Below the pieces are notes generated by a model. It had not been told where the DNA came from. It was given only the letters and a program-made list of their open reading frames with translations, and did not search any database. The position numbers and the translations under genes are program-made. From Channa striata (Eukaryota > Chordata > Actinopteri > Anabantiformes > Channidae), in assembly GCA_033026295.1 (NCBI GenBank), contig CM065182.1, positions 19,528,215 to 19,592,214 on the forward strand: 64,000 nt of DNA, in the 5' to 3' direction. Below are positions 1 through 12,730 of the stretch, one piece after another. Within the stretch, counting starts at the first letter, position 1; every line of letters begins with the position of its first letter.

Positions 1-560
1 GATGAATCCTGTATTCAAGTCAGTGGAGTGAATAATTAAAATTAGCTGATAAAACTTTCAGCAGAATTATTTTGCCGAAATTGCTGAACAGATGTGTCAT
101 TTTAATGAAAATCCACAGCCAAGCTCCTTTCCCCTTCCCCTCTGTCGGATAAAAAATATTATTCCCATGGCACATTCTTAATTTGGTGGTAAATACACTC
201 GCAGCCATCTCCGGAAGGGTGGGTGGGAGTGGGTGGAGAGAAAGGAAGAGCAACTTGTCACACTTAGTAACTTGATTTCTCCCCCTGCATGCAGTAACAG
301 CTATCTGCAGTAATTCATAGCACTCCATTGTTGCAGCAAGTCCCAAGGAGGGCTTATTAAAATGCAATAATCTCCCTATTTAAACAGAAACAATAACCAT
401 TAGAATTCCCGCAGATCTAAAACAGAGTGTAAGCCCCCATCTGCTGTGAATGATTAGAGTCTTGACGAGGGAATTTAATTTGCAACATTCAAAGATGGGA
501 ATCTGAGCAGATCTCTCCTCCGAGGCTCTCACCCTCATACTCATTTGCCTTTCACTTTAT
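1..560. promoter_or_regulatory. Candidate conserved intronic enhancer block (SOX/homeodomain words)
   Basis: This non-repetitive AT-rich block is dense in developmental transcription-factor words. A SOX-type CCATTGTTG lies at 325-333, and AACAATAACCATT follows near 390. ATTA/TAAT homeodomain cores occur near 35-45, 310, 355, 450 and 475, and a CATCTG E-box near 439. No coding potential is convincing: the 115-codon minus-strand frame at 20-367 is not protein-like. Similar composition is typical of conserved non-coding elements in large introns of developmental genes. Conservation itself cannot be seen here, so the enhancer reading is inference. Confidence 0.3.
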
Positions 561-861
561 TTGTCTTTTTAATTATTTATTTAGCTGCCACTGATGTCGC
601 TCTAGAGAGGGGCCATTGGATGCACTCAGGCCAGACAATAACTTACTTTACAGAGCATCAGCCCTTTGTAAAGTCACCATTCACTGTTTTAATAAACCGC
701 GCTGTCAGTGTCATCGTACATTATCCTACACCCTCATGTAAACATGCGAGTAAATGGTTCACTACTGACAGGAAAAGGCATTGATGGGTAAGGCCACGCA
801 GTAAATGCTAAATGATCTGCTAATGTAGCAGTTTAATCCAAATGGCCTTACAATGCTGCTT

Positions 862-1026
862 TACATTTACACACACACACTCACATCAGTGATGATGAAT
901 CCAATGCCACTAGGAGCCACGTAGGGTTCAGTGTCTGTCTGACATAAAACCAGGGGGAACAGGAAAGAAACTACTGACTCTGTAGTTTGTGGATGACTCC
1001 TCTACCTGCTCGGCCACAGCTGCCCC
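862..1026 (+). repeat. Degraded teleost dispersed repeat fragment
   Basis: The order of words matches a repeat very common in fish genomes: a short CA-rich run, 'cactaggagccacgtagggttcagtgtct', a diverged middle, then 'ctctacctgctcggccacagctgcccc' (each quoted word is broken up here; key parts are GGTTCAGTGTCT near 927-938 and GGCCACAGCTGCCCC near 1012-1026). The middle, which normally reads as a 'cccaaggacac' segment, is poorly preserved. No ends or target-site duplications are clear. The superfamily is not identified here. The identification rests on recall of the family's sequence, not on a search. Confidence 0.55.
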
Positions 1027-3230
1027 ATGTCGTAGTTTATCACGCATGTGTCCTCCACTACAGAGATCTTCAAAAAACATGTGGCTACCTGTATCACAGC
1101 TGCAAGTGCCGTTATGATCTCTAGCTCCATCTGCCGGTCACAGAGATATCACGATAGCACAGGTTTCATAGTTTGTAGCAGTGCTACTGAAATTCTACAG
1201 TGTTTTTTCTTTGTCTAATCACACCTGCCTCTCCTGTTCAGCATCATCTTCCTCAGGGTGGTACAGTGAAAAGACAATTAGGAGAGCTCAATTATCACGT
1301 ATAATGTTACCTCAAAGAAATCCACACACAAAATGGTAACAATGCTGGCTTACAGTAGGTTACTAATGAATCGCTTCAACAGATGCTCTCGGTTTAAAGT
1401 TGATACCTAAAACTAATTGAATCCTTGGTAAAGATCAGAATCTCTGTTCTGGAGATGCTTAGCTAAGTTTGAGGTTTTTTCCTTTTTTCATCCTAAAAGC
1501 TCTTGTGACATAGCATGTTTGGATAGTTGATAAAATTTTTGGATGGTCATAGCATCTATCATCCATGGAGGCGTAGTTCATCATTTCAGAAGACTGCCAA
1601 AAAGGAGGCTGCACCCTCCGTACATCCCCTCAGCAGGCTAAAGTGTAGCAGGTGCACTGCTAAATATACTGTATATTAAAAAGCGCCTTACTCTGCAAGT
1701 TGCTATATTCCCATGGGCTCCTTGCGCTACTGATCTCCCTGCCTGGTATCATCCATTTCTGGTTGCAAGTGTTCCAAGTGAATCCTAATTCCTGTCTCTG
1801 GTTAGCAGTGTGCCCTAGAGACTTCTGATAATGAGCTCAGAGGTTAAAAAAAGTGGAGTGCCAGTCCCAGAAGGTGTTGTTGAGTTATGGATAGGAGGAA
1901 AGGATCCATGGAGCCTCCAGAGACCCACAAAGGGCCAAACCTTTGGCAGAAACCATATTATTCCCCAATTTGAACGGAAAGCTGTGTCATTTTGTATTGC
2001 CGCTAATTGGAACTCAGTGGGGAAAAACTTTAGAGGAAAACCTTTTTTATATGGAAATCCTAGCAGAGAGGCCCTTTAAATGGGCTACAGTATCTGCACC
2101 ATTGCATTCAATAGTTAATTGAAAATGCTCTCAACTTGATTTATTTCATCACAGCTCACGTTAATACAGGCATTTTCATACACTACATGTGTAAGTTTCG
2201 TGACATCATTAGAAGTAAAACCTAAAGGCTGACTCCTAACGATGTCATGACTAATCCTACCCTTAATAACAAAAGGAGCCAAATCGAATTTGAATACATC
2301 ACACCTGGTCCCCTTTAATGCTTAAATCTCAAACAGTACAGTACAAACAGTACAGGTTTCATTTTTTTTATGCACCCAACGACATGATTTCAATGCATAG
2401 TTTTACTAAATGTTATAGAGTTTTACAGATGGAAGCAAACATTTGATGATCTGGTATTATCAGTGAGTGTGGTATACTCATTAACCCTGTATTTTGTATA
2501 ATATTTTTGACAATTTTACACATTTCACTTGGTGAAAATATATTGATTCCGTATTGCATTAATAAGCACCTGGTAGCATTGTTTTGCCTTCTGCTTTCCC
2601 CCATAGTATCATTTTGAATACTTATAAACACTTATTGATGTTTTGCTTATGAATATATTGGTTGTAAATGTCTACAATGAAAAAGCAACCAAAAATATTT
2701 TATTTAAATTTCCAAATTACAGCCATGTGATCTAGTGGTTGTCATCTTTACACTAATAGTCAAAAACTAAGCTTAGATCATATACTCTAGATCAGCACCA
2801 TTTATTGTAATATACCTTTACATGGACATGTTTATAGAAAATGTTACTTCAGACAGTCAGACGACGCTTTAGGACAAGCTAATTTTTTTAGATTTAGATG
2901 CGTTCCTTTATGGCAACTTTCAGAGTGCTGTCCTTTTTTTTTAAAGAAATGCGGTTACCTAAATATAGTTCAGATTCCTTTGATAAATAATTCCTTTTGA
3001 ATACCATCTTCACCGTTTAATGTTGCCTTTTCACATTCTACTCATGGTCTCTCTTTTAAGTTGAGCAAGAACAACAGCTCCTTAATAAGAAGTTGCCGTA
3101 ACTGAGAACTTGACTGACGGAAGTTAATGTACCACAACATCTTATGCTTCATCTATAAAACACTTTCACTTTGTTGGTGTACCTTAATTTTTGATTTGGT
3201 CGATTAATGAAGGAAGGAATTTGGAAGTGC
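1027..3230. other. Intronic AT-rich DNA, no gene seen
   Basis: I see no exon, RNA gene or intact mobile element in this stretch. The open frames of 82 codons (1831-2079, +) and 72 codons (2413-2631, -) have no recognisable domain. A splice-acceptor-like tract is not paired with a donor and an open frame. Sequence from about 2150 to 3000 is strongly AT-rich, with short A and T runs. Confidence 0.5.
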
Positions 3231-3420
3231 TTTCTGTAAAAGTAATATAATAGTGCTCTGTGGTGGCTCTGCCTAATGAGGCTAATTATCCAATGTGGAT
3301 GTCCGATCCAGTCAGGCCTTTGCTTTGATTGCTTTGATTAATTACAACACACTGAGTGCTGCTCTTACAGCCCATTAGAATGGCAGGAAATGAAAAGCAC
3401 TGCTAAACTAACTACTAAAG
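3231..3420. promoter_or_regulatory. Candidate element with paired TCF/LEF sites
   Basis: Two CTTTGAT words (3323-3329 and 3332-3338), which match the TCF/LEF core CTTTG(A/T)(A/T), lie 9 bp apart start to start. They run directly into a palindromic TTAATTA homeodomain core at 3338-3344. A further TAATGAGGCTAATTATCC run lies just upstream. The block is non-repetitive and non-coding. Paired TCF/LEF sites are a known arrangement in Wnt-responsive enhancers. Whether this one is conserved or active is inference. Confidence 0.3.
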
Positions 3421-4559
3421 TGACAAAGGACCTGCAGCCAGGAGAGTACTGAAGGACTACAGCAGTCCTCTACGTTAGGTCTTTGAATTCAGGTGAAGGA
3501 CCATGTAGCCGGGCTATCATATTGGTTTATCATCCTAGTTAACAAATTAGGCTCTTTAACTCCCTTACATGATCTAAACACTCTACAGGCACAATGTTTG
3601 CCTGCAAAGTTCTGCATTCAAATATGACCGTCTAAAAAATGGCACACTTTCCTTTTAAGCAAAAATATAAATTCTCAATTATCCAACTTATTTGTTTTGG
3701 GTGCTCAAACAGTGCTTTACAGCTAGCACATCGCTGCATAAATGAGCTTTGTTACACTCGCTCAGCCCAGCGTGGAGAGCTGTTAGCAGTGTGCTTGCTG
3801 GTCACCTTTCTCATTCTCAGGAAAGCTATTTTGAGCATTTAGCTGAACACCTCTATTGGTCAGAACCGTTTTTTTTTTTTTTTTTTATGTTTGAATATTG
3901 GTCATTTTACTGTGCTGCATTAATTAATTCAAGCAATTAAATAAGAATGAATCCAAATGAAAACATGCTACTACATTGTGTAAACACTATCCCACCAGCC
4001 ACTGCTACCCACTAACCCCATTAGAATTCCACCTTTGCAATATGCGACTGCTGCTGAGATTAGGATAGAATCTAGAATTAGAATAAACTAGAAATGTATG
4101 TAAAAATGTATGCGCAATATGTATATGTGCTCAGGACAATGAAGTGTGCTTCTAAATAAGGACAGTAATATTGCACATCACAGAATATTATCATTCCATA
4201 ACTTATTGCCTATATAAATGGCCAGTGGAAGAGTTTTACTGTGTGTCATCCATGCATTTACCATCAATGTAGCAGAAAGCAGCATAAAATCTGTCAAGAT
4301 TTATGCTCTTAAGGTGAAGGCTCTCTCCATGGCCGTTTTGGCTCCAACATAGTGGAGAAAATCATAATGAAGAGAGGCAAGTGAGGGGAAAAAATTCTTG
4401 ACCTGAATTTTGTTGGTTTGGTGACAATGAGAAAGATAAGTGGTTGTGACAGTTGTGAATGATGTTCTGCCACGGGCCTGTAAGCTGTGCTGTGGCTAAA
4501 TTGACACCATTGTCAAACACACTTTTCACGATGCCCGGACCTCTTGTGAACCATCTAAT
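3421..4559. other. Intronic DNA, no gene seen; T18 tract
   Basis: No coding segment or RNA gene is apparent. The interval contains an 18-nt poly-T run at 3869-3886 and several TATA-like AT-rich stretches around 4080-4200. The 63 to 67 codon frames here read through the poly-T tract and look random. Confidence 0.5.
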
Positions 4560-4905
4560 GCAGCAAATGGGCGCCCTAATTCTTCATTAATTCACAGGAA
4601 AAGGGAGATTTAGCCATGTAATTTTCTCCTCACTGGCTGTTTTAAAGATTCCAATAACCAAGCATTTACAGTTGACTGAGCGAGAATTGCTCCTCCCTCT
4701 CCACCCGCACCAACCCCCCTGTCCCCTACCCCCCTCTTCTCCTCCAATTTTTACAACATCGACACTCTGGCTGTGAAACCTAGTGATGCTTATAGCCAGA
4801 CTTATTGCCATGGTTATCTTTAATGACTTTGAAATGTATTGGCCTCGTTAATAAGCGGCAAGGTTATCAATTCTTCTAATTAGGCTGCATGCTCCCCGAA
4901 GAAAT
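4560..4905. promoter_or_regulatory. Candidate conserved intronic element (homeodomain-rich)
   Basis: The block carries repeated ATTA cores (CATTAATTC near 4585, TTAATGAC near 4820, CGTTAATAAG near 4846) and a palindromic CTAATTAG at 4876-4883. These are interleaved with complex sequence such as GATTCCAATAACCAAGC. A pyrimidine/CCCC-rich low-complexity stretch (about 4686-4745) interrupts it. Two minus-strand open frames overlap but are compositionally biased and unlikely to be coding. Regulatory function is inferred from motif density only. Confidence 0.25.
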
Positions 4906-7900
4906 TTCACATTAAAGAGCCAAAAGATGAGTCGGAGGCAAGGGATGCTGTCTGGCAAGAGGTGGGGGTGGTGGCGATGGGATGTATGTGTGTGTGGGTG
5001 GGGGGTGCAGTAGGGTGGGAGGTGGCAGTATGTGGAGCTAAAATTCAAAGTCTTACCCCGTCTAGAAGGATTAGCAATAAATTATTGTTACTCCACAGCC
5101 ACCCAGCTCCCATTTTATAATACAGCACCCCCACCCCAACCCTTCCTTGCCATCATCACCGCAGCTTCTTCCTCTGCCTTTGAAAATGACTGTTTCACTT
5201 ACACATTATAGCTATCAGCGGATATGTGTGTGTGTGCAGGGGGGTAATCACAGCCGGGCAGGGCCGGGTTGCAGTAATGGGACATGAGCCCTGCTGAGGT
5301 GTGTAATACGATCAGGAGTTACTGTCACAGAGCACTGATGTGCATATCTCAGACTGACATGTTGAGGCCGCAGCGAGGCCATTTGGGTAAGCTTTATGTG
5401 GCGTTCCAGAAGGGCTTCAATCAGCTGCCAACAAGGAATATTGGCCTTTTAGATGAAATGGATGCCTGCCTTCTGTCTTTGTCACTTCTGAGTCTGCGTT
5501 TTGGCAGCTCTGAAATAGTCCTATGTACAGCATATATGCATGGCCTCTCAGAGGAGTCTGCAGAGCTCGCTATTCATGTGGTAACACATGAACACAAAAA
5601 AAAAGCTAATTGTGTCATGAATGAGCATTTTAAAGTTAAGGTAATTGCAGTTTAAATTTCCACAATTCTAAATATTCATAGTTAGATTTGGTTTCCATAC
5701 TTGGTAGTAACAGTAAATTATTTATATTTATTGCATAACTAACATATCCATCTAGAAATGACCTGTTATTCAAGTCCATGAATTCGGTATCCTGGTATAA
5801 CGTGGAAAAACTAAAGTAGCATCATCAAATATATTTCTAAAAGCTATTGTTCTGCAGTTCTTAACCTAATATTTCTATGTTGCCCTACAACGTATAAAGT
5901 ATTCCTGTGTGTGTGTGTGTGTTTGTGTGTGTATTTATGTGGAGCTGTAGAGTGTGCACATTATCACGTGTGTCACCATCTATAAACACATCATAAAAAT
6001 AAAGATTAGCTGTAAATGTCTTAGATATATTTGTGCCGCCGAAGCCCCAGAATCCAGACAAAGCCTTTTGCAAATTTATAGCCAAATGTCACTTTTACAT
6101 GATGGGCTTGTAACAAATATCTGCTGCATATTGTTAAATTAATCTTCCATTTAAAATTAATGGAGTTAGACTCCCCAGGTTCAATGTAATTTGGTGTTCA
6201 CGGGCAGCAAGTAACGCAGTGTGAATACAGAATGAGTTGAGGCCAAACAGCCTAATCTTCCATCACCTTGAACCTGAAAGGAGAGGACGCCTCATCCAGC
6301 AGTGGCTAATGAGATTGTGCTCACCTCCCGGGAGAAAGAGACAGGGTTTGGTGGGGAGGGAGATGGGTGAGTTAGAAAGATGGAGGGGAAAAGGATGGAT
6401 GTGTTGAAGCTTGCCACGACAGAAAAGGCGAACAGGATATAAGGTGAGAGAGTGATGGTCAGAGTGCTGGAAAAGGGACGTGTAAAAAGAGGGTGGGAGA
6501 TATAGTAGTGTATATATAGCAGGTGCCTGATGGCAGCCTGTAGTTTTCCACCATGCCTCACCACTTGTCTTATTTTCCACAACTCCGAGTGCTGCTGTAG
6601 GACATTCCTGATGTATGTATGAGACAGTCAGGGCATGTTGAGATAAAATGAATTCTGTATCATTATTTTACAATCCTCACCCGGCCATGACAAAGACAGA
6701 GGACATATTTCACAGTTAAAGATGCACTGCTGAGCAGGGGTGTCTGTCTCTCCATAATTCATAAAACGAGAAAGGTTCCCCTGGGCAAGCCTGACCATAT
6801 TATTGTCAAAGAAACCACAGGGAATAGCTCTCTGCTACCACGCTGCTTTCTCTACATATCAGCTGTTGCTTATAGGTTCATATTCTTGTTACAGTGGAAT
6901 CAGGGAGCTTTCATGTTTGCACTAGTCGTGTCTAAGGAAATGTGAATTTCATGACTAATTCCATTCTACAGTGTAAAATCAGAAACATGCGCGCGCACAC
7001 ACAGTGAAGCTCTCTAATTCCCATCTCTGCTGTGGATTCTGTCTTATATTGACTGTCTTTGCAACGCATTGCCCTCCAGCAGACGGTGGCAGCAGTGTAA
7101 GCCAGGCTTGGACTCTTCTCTGCCAGCATTTAGGGCTCATATGGTTGGTTTTGGACAAGGCTGTAGCAATCCTGGCCAACTAGGTGGATTAGCAGCTCTG
7201 TCCTGTACAGCAGTCCTCCATCCCAAGATTGGCCCACTGTAAATACCATGACACTCACAAAAGAGATGTCAACTCTGTCGGCACTGCTTAGGTGGAGAGG
7301 GAAATCCCTTTCTTCTGTTCTGTTCACATTTTTATGTCCAAATTGTGGCTCTGTCAGCAGAGAGAGAATTGGACTTGAATCTGAGCCACAGACAAACCAC
7401 CTACTCCACTCTGTAAGAGAGGATAGTTTGATGCCAAGACCCATGCATACATTTCTAGATTAATTTCCTCTGAGTGATGATGTCTCTCTGTAATCAAAAT
7501 ACAACATCACCACATGCAACATACTGTTAGTAAATACAACATTTGTGGCTATTACTGGGTATATGAAATAATTTTACATATTATTTAAATGTTTCACTAT
7601 GGCCATTTCAAAATGTATGAGGTAGTGTAAAATTTATTAGTTCCAGTGTATTTGAATGATTTATATTTATTTATTTAATATACAGAAGCTACATTAGTGT
7701 AGGTACAGTAGTTTATGTTCAGGCCTTTTCCTCATAGCTCCCTCTACTTTTTTAAAATCACAAATGTGCATCATGCTGACAGAGCAGATTTTTTTTTTCC
7801 TCATTTCATAATCAATGTAGTACGATGATCTGCATGCAGACAAAAGATCTGTACAAACATTAGCACTAAAAGCAAGGTCATTTGAATAGTTATGGATATT

Positions 7901-10900
7901 TCTCATCTTCTGAATACAGAGGCATTCAAAGTAGGCTCACAGTTGTTACTAAATCCATGATTGGTATGTTGATCCATCTGCCTGTTTTACAGGAGTGATG
8001 ACCTGAGAATCTGGGCAGAAATAAAAACCATGCGAACTGCATGCTGTGCTCAGATGTCATATAATGCATATAATGTATAGATAATGTTCTGTAGTAGATG
8101 TGTTTTGGAAATATATATTCAGCTTGTGCTCACCTGCACTTAGAAACTCCCCGATTTTAGTAAAGCAAAACAACGTTTTAATCAAAGAAGCCTAGTTTTC
8201 TTTTTAAAGTAATTTGTTGTGGACCATTGCTTACATGGTTTAACGTTTAACCCTTTTTTCTTTCAATGACTCAGCCAATACACAAAAATATTATTAATCC
8301 CTCCTCCGATTTGCATGCTTTCATTTCATAACACACTCAGCACTTTGTCCTTTCTCCACCTTTTCGTGTCTCATATTTTTCTTTGTACATTCTAATTTGT
8401 GCACCTACACACTCGTTTCTTTGTGCATTCGCTCATCGGTTCAATTGATCTGCTACATTGATTCCATGCTCTCTTTTCCTCGTTTCCACATAAAGTCAAT
8501 GCACCTCTGTTTACTGATGTTGTTTAGAAGCTAATGAGCATGTTAAATGTCTAAACAGGCTCAATTTTAACTAAAAGAACAGCTGACTCTCCCAGGCTTT
8601 CCTCCATTTTGTGTGGTTTGAAATGTCCTATGCAACCAAATTCTCACACAATCCTTTTTAAGGCCATAGTAACTTATGAAATTGGAGACGGCCGACACTG
8701 TTGGCTCTGTCTCACATCAGTGTCGCGATGATCTCGCTTGCATCTCGGCAGCCACTTGGCACAGATTCAGATCTGTCCAGCTTGAGTGATGGAGTTCCTT
8801 GCCGTTTCTCCCGGGGTTTACATACTGATAGATTGGGCAGCCAGCATTCAGCCAGAGAGGATTGATCAGCAAATAAGTTGCTGCCGACCTGTTTTAAAAA
8901 TGATTAAAAATTTTGCTGTTGCCTGTAAAAAATGGATCCACCCGCTTCACTGTGATAATCACTGTTGCTTTTGCTCTTCCGTTCCTGGACTGAAATGTAT
9001 TGAGTGGGCAGTGAGGTTAGAAAGTTCCAGCTGGCAACATTTGTTTAATTACTTAAACCCGTTCAATCAAAGCTTTTCAAGCAATTATGTCAGTGCTTTC
9101 AAGGACCTAACATGGAGATAAATGGATGAATTCAGCTGGACTCGCAACGCATATTCCCCTTTGCGTGGTCAAATGCGGGTCAGTAACAAGTGAGCTCAGT
9201 GCGGGGGTGTAGTGTTGAATTTACACGCAAACATACATTATGAACATGGGCTGTGTAAGCATCCCAGGTATGAGAGAAGATAGAGACTGAGCTCATTCAG
9301 GTAGGAAGCTGCTGAGTGGTGCAGGCCTCTACTAGGAAAGCTTCCACGTTTTGTCAGACAAGCTCCCAAATATAATTTTTACTTCTTTTTTTTTTGTACA
9401 TGCTTCTATTATTAATTGAAAGGGACAACATAAAACCTGATCTTTGGAACTCAGATTGGACAGGCCTAAAATATTCTTGAAGCAAAATGAACTTTAACCA
9501 ATGAAGACTGTTACTAAGATGCTGTTGGCTAAGAAAGCCTTGAGTTCTGAGAGTTGTTTTGATCTTAAGCATCTTTTAGTTGCAATTGTTTTTATTTTGC
9601 ACTCAAATGTTCATATATTATATCTTAGTTCTTCTTGTTAGGCTTTATATTATTTATGTGCATTACAAATTCTGTGGACACACATTTTGATATTTTGACA
9701 AATATTTCAGATTGTCCACATTCTCCACTTTTCTCACTTATTTACACACTACTGTCTACCTTGTTCTGCTTTGCAATAAAACATTTTCTGTGTTCATTTA
9801 AAGAGTAAAATTATATCGCGAGGCATCATGAGGCAGCTGTAAACACAGCCTTGTAATAAACATAAACAGTAGTGCGGGAGGTGGTAATGTTGCACAGAGA
9901 ATGACTTTTCAGCTGTAGTGACAGATGTTTGCTATTACATTTATGGCTGAAAACATCTGACTTGAGGGCCAAACAAAACAAGTTATGGTATAATTCTTTT
10001 TAACAACTATCTGGTCACCACCATGACTACTTAAAACCATTCACAGATGCAGTGCACGAGGCTTGGCCCCGCGGTTACAGTGTAGAAGCGTTAATCTAAG
10101 TAAAGTAAAGATCAGGTTGAACTAGAGATTCACAAATATTTTTTCATTCACTAATTATGTTCCTTTAATTATCAGTCCTGCCATAAATGTAGCAATGGGT
10201 CTGTTGAGCAGGGTCCAGTGTAATAGTCCCCATTCGAACGATGATGTATATAATAGTTTGGCGAGAGGTGTGTTCCTTGTTCGACTTTCAAAGCTATGAA
10301 ATTCGACCGTGTCAGGGTTTTCTTCGTGTTGTGTTTAAAGCACCTTTGAAGTATTCAGAGATAGCCTCTGAGTTCAAACTCCGAGCTGCTAACTAGCTTA
10401 GAGACGCTTAGTTCAAACAGTGCTTCTGGTTTTGCTAAATATAAAATGAACTTTTCCTCATGAATACTCCAGGCGAGGAACGGGCCATGTGTTTTGGAAG
10501 ATTCGTGCTGGAGGCTTGTACAGTTTAAAAGCCATACAGAGACCAGTTGCTTTGTTGTCCTTTTTTTTTGCCTCCTCAGTGCAGAGAGAACTTTTTGCAG
10601 ACAGCTTTGGAAACCTTCCTATTGATGTAAACAGACTCTGGCTTTCTTGTTTTGTTTTATCCTTCAACATATGTCTTTTGCCTCTTGTTCTGGAACATCA
10701 CCCTTGTCTTTTTTGTATCTCTGTAGCCTTAGGCCCTACTCGAGGCTGTTTTAAATGCGGTGTGTGTATAAGATCTAAAGCTGAGTTCATGACACTAACA
10801 GTATCTATATTAAACTAGATAAACCTATAAATGCATCTTTCTCTCGCAGGTTCGGCCCTGCGTTCGCATTAAAATGGTGGTTTTTCCCTTTCACAGGGAG

Positions 10901-12560
10901 CCTTTGAATAACCACTCTTTCAGTGTGTAACGGTGCCTTGAACTTGCCGTCTGCATGAGGGAAACTGAACTTTCCAGAAATGCTGTTATTTTAGTCCCCA
11001 AAAACATTTCACTTATAAAACCACTGTCAAGAAGTTGAGTTACTTTGCAATACATTTTTCCCTAATACATTTCTCTGTTCTGCTAGTTTTGTGATGAATC
11101 CTACTCTTAAATATTTGCTGAAATTCTTCTTGTCTGCATGTTATAACTTGGAATTCCGTCCTCTATTGACAATACGATGCCCCAAATGCACAATACATAC
11201 ACGTTGTTTTGGCATGACAAATTTGTTGTACCCAGTTTTCTGTGGACATTGATTCAGATACTGCCCTGTGTGGTGAATAAAAATAATAGATTTTACATAC
11301 AATATACAGCTGGGTCTAAGATGTTTACATATTCATTTGACAGTGTCAGCCTAGTGAGTCCCCATGGAGACCATAGACTTAATAGGAGCTTTGATTAAAA
11401 TTGTTTTATTTATTTATTTGTAGAAATGTTTCTTGCGACATTGGAAATCCCAGCATACTAAAGGATACCAGGAACCAATTTATAAAATAATTTAATGGGA
11501 ATACAATGGGAATATGTATTCACTAAATAAAAAAGCAGCAGAACCATGTTTTTCAGGGGGTGAAGACGTGAATTGCTAAAAATCCTCTACACAAACGGAT
11601 TTCTTCTTCAACGCTCCAATCCTTGCCTAGTCCACATGGGGACAGAGTAATAATTGTATCACCTCACCCAGTGGCTATCTTATCTTATATATTTATAGAT
11701 TGTTTTTTTGTATTCATTTTTCTCATTTACGTTTTTACTCTTTCTACTCCAAGCATCCCAACTTTTAATTTATTGACCTGCTTCATGATCAGCTCCTCAG
11801 GGAGTTTCCAAAGACTTAAGTGCAGACTCACTTTTTAAAATGCAGGCTTTACAGTGGTAATGTCCGCTGCCACAAATGCATTTTCCCTAGTGCCCTGGTT
11901 ATGAAATAGCTAAGCTCCTTTTTCTAGACAATCTTCGCTCTTTAATGAAAAGACAATGGCTAGAGATAAATGGCTGAGATTTGTATTCTTCCATAGATTA
12001 GGTATTGACTAGTTTGATTATCTTGAGTTTCTTTTTTTGTTGATAGAGAAGAAATTATGTTGAATAAAGAATAAATATATATTTTTAAATCAGTTGATCT
12101 CTGACATAAGTGGTGAGAAAATCTAATGGAGCAGGGTGTTGAACACCTGCTCGATGTAAACTGTCTATACAGGTGTTGCATCACACAGTGCAAAGGAATT
12201 CTCCTCAGCTTACACCAAGATCAAAAACAACAGTCCTGCAACATTTATGAGTAATGACGCTCCTGATCCTGGGGAAAACATACTTGATCTGATTATAGAA
12301 CTTGCAATAGGTCTGTTGGGTCCTGAAATGCTTGGAAAGGCCACAATTAGACCCAGACCCCTTAGTGGTTTTCTTAATTTATTCCTCTTGTTGCTGACAC
12401 ATACTCCTGTCCAGTGGAAAATACTGCAGCCTCCCCCAGTGAATAGCTGGCGGGTGACAAATAGCTCCTGCTTTACACTCCATTTGGTGTGAGGCAGCTC
12501 ACACCCTCCTCCCTGTCTTCCCTGCTTCCATCCTTTAGACTCCATCATAGCCTGCCCCTC
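4906..12560. other. Intronic DNA, no gene seen; microsatellites
   Basis: I find no exon with paired splice sites and a protein-like frame. The 123-codon frame at 5284-5655 and the 105/96-codon minus-strand frames at 6263-6582 match nothing I recognise. Simple sequence includes an interrupted GT repeat at 5906-5932 and short GT/G-rich runs at 4985-5010 and 5226-5246. Sequence between about 8170 and 8700 and between 9350 and 10000 is markedly AT-rich. The 8780-9120 stretch is more complex and could be a conserved element, but no specific motif cluster supports a separate call. Confidence 0.45.
5906..5932. repeat. GT dinucleotide microsatellite, interrupted
   Basis: About 27 nt of alternating TG with a single TTT interruption near 5922. 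It is ordinary vertebrate simple sequence and explains the His-Thr run in the minus-strand frame at 5885-6085, which is not a gene. Confidence 0.9.
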
Positions 12561-12579
12561 CTGCTTTTTCTCCAGGCAC

Positions 12580-12730
12580 TGACCTTTCAGACTATGCCTT
12601 TGCTGGCCTCCCTGCCCAGTAGCTCCCCTGGGAGCTATAATGGACTCGGTGTTAATTGCCTGTTGAAGGACAGAGGCAGTTCTGCGCAGCCTGATTGCAG
12701 ACTCCCTTGAGAATACAGCTGTCTGTTGTG
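12580..12730. promoter_or_regulatory. Candidate element with palindromic EBF-type site
   Basis: The 16-nt sequence AGCTCCCCTGGGAGCT at 12621-12636 has 7-bp inverted arms around a CT centre and contains TCCCCTGGGA. That fits the EBF/Olf-1 consensus TCCCNNGGGA. A TAATTGCC-like homeodomain word (near 12653) and complex non-repetitive sequence follow. The block is not convincingly coding, although an open frame runs through it. EBF binding is inference. Confidence 0.3.

Noticed and set aside
789..808. Sequence reminiscent of mature miR-124 (TAAGG..CACGC.GT.AATGC)
   Set aside because: It needs an inserted C and several substitutions, and no complementary upstream arm forms a hairpin, so it is a chance resemblance.
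5885..6085. 66-codon minus-strand frame with His-Thr repeats
   Set aside because: The repeats are translated GT microsatellite.
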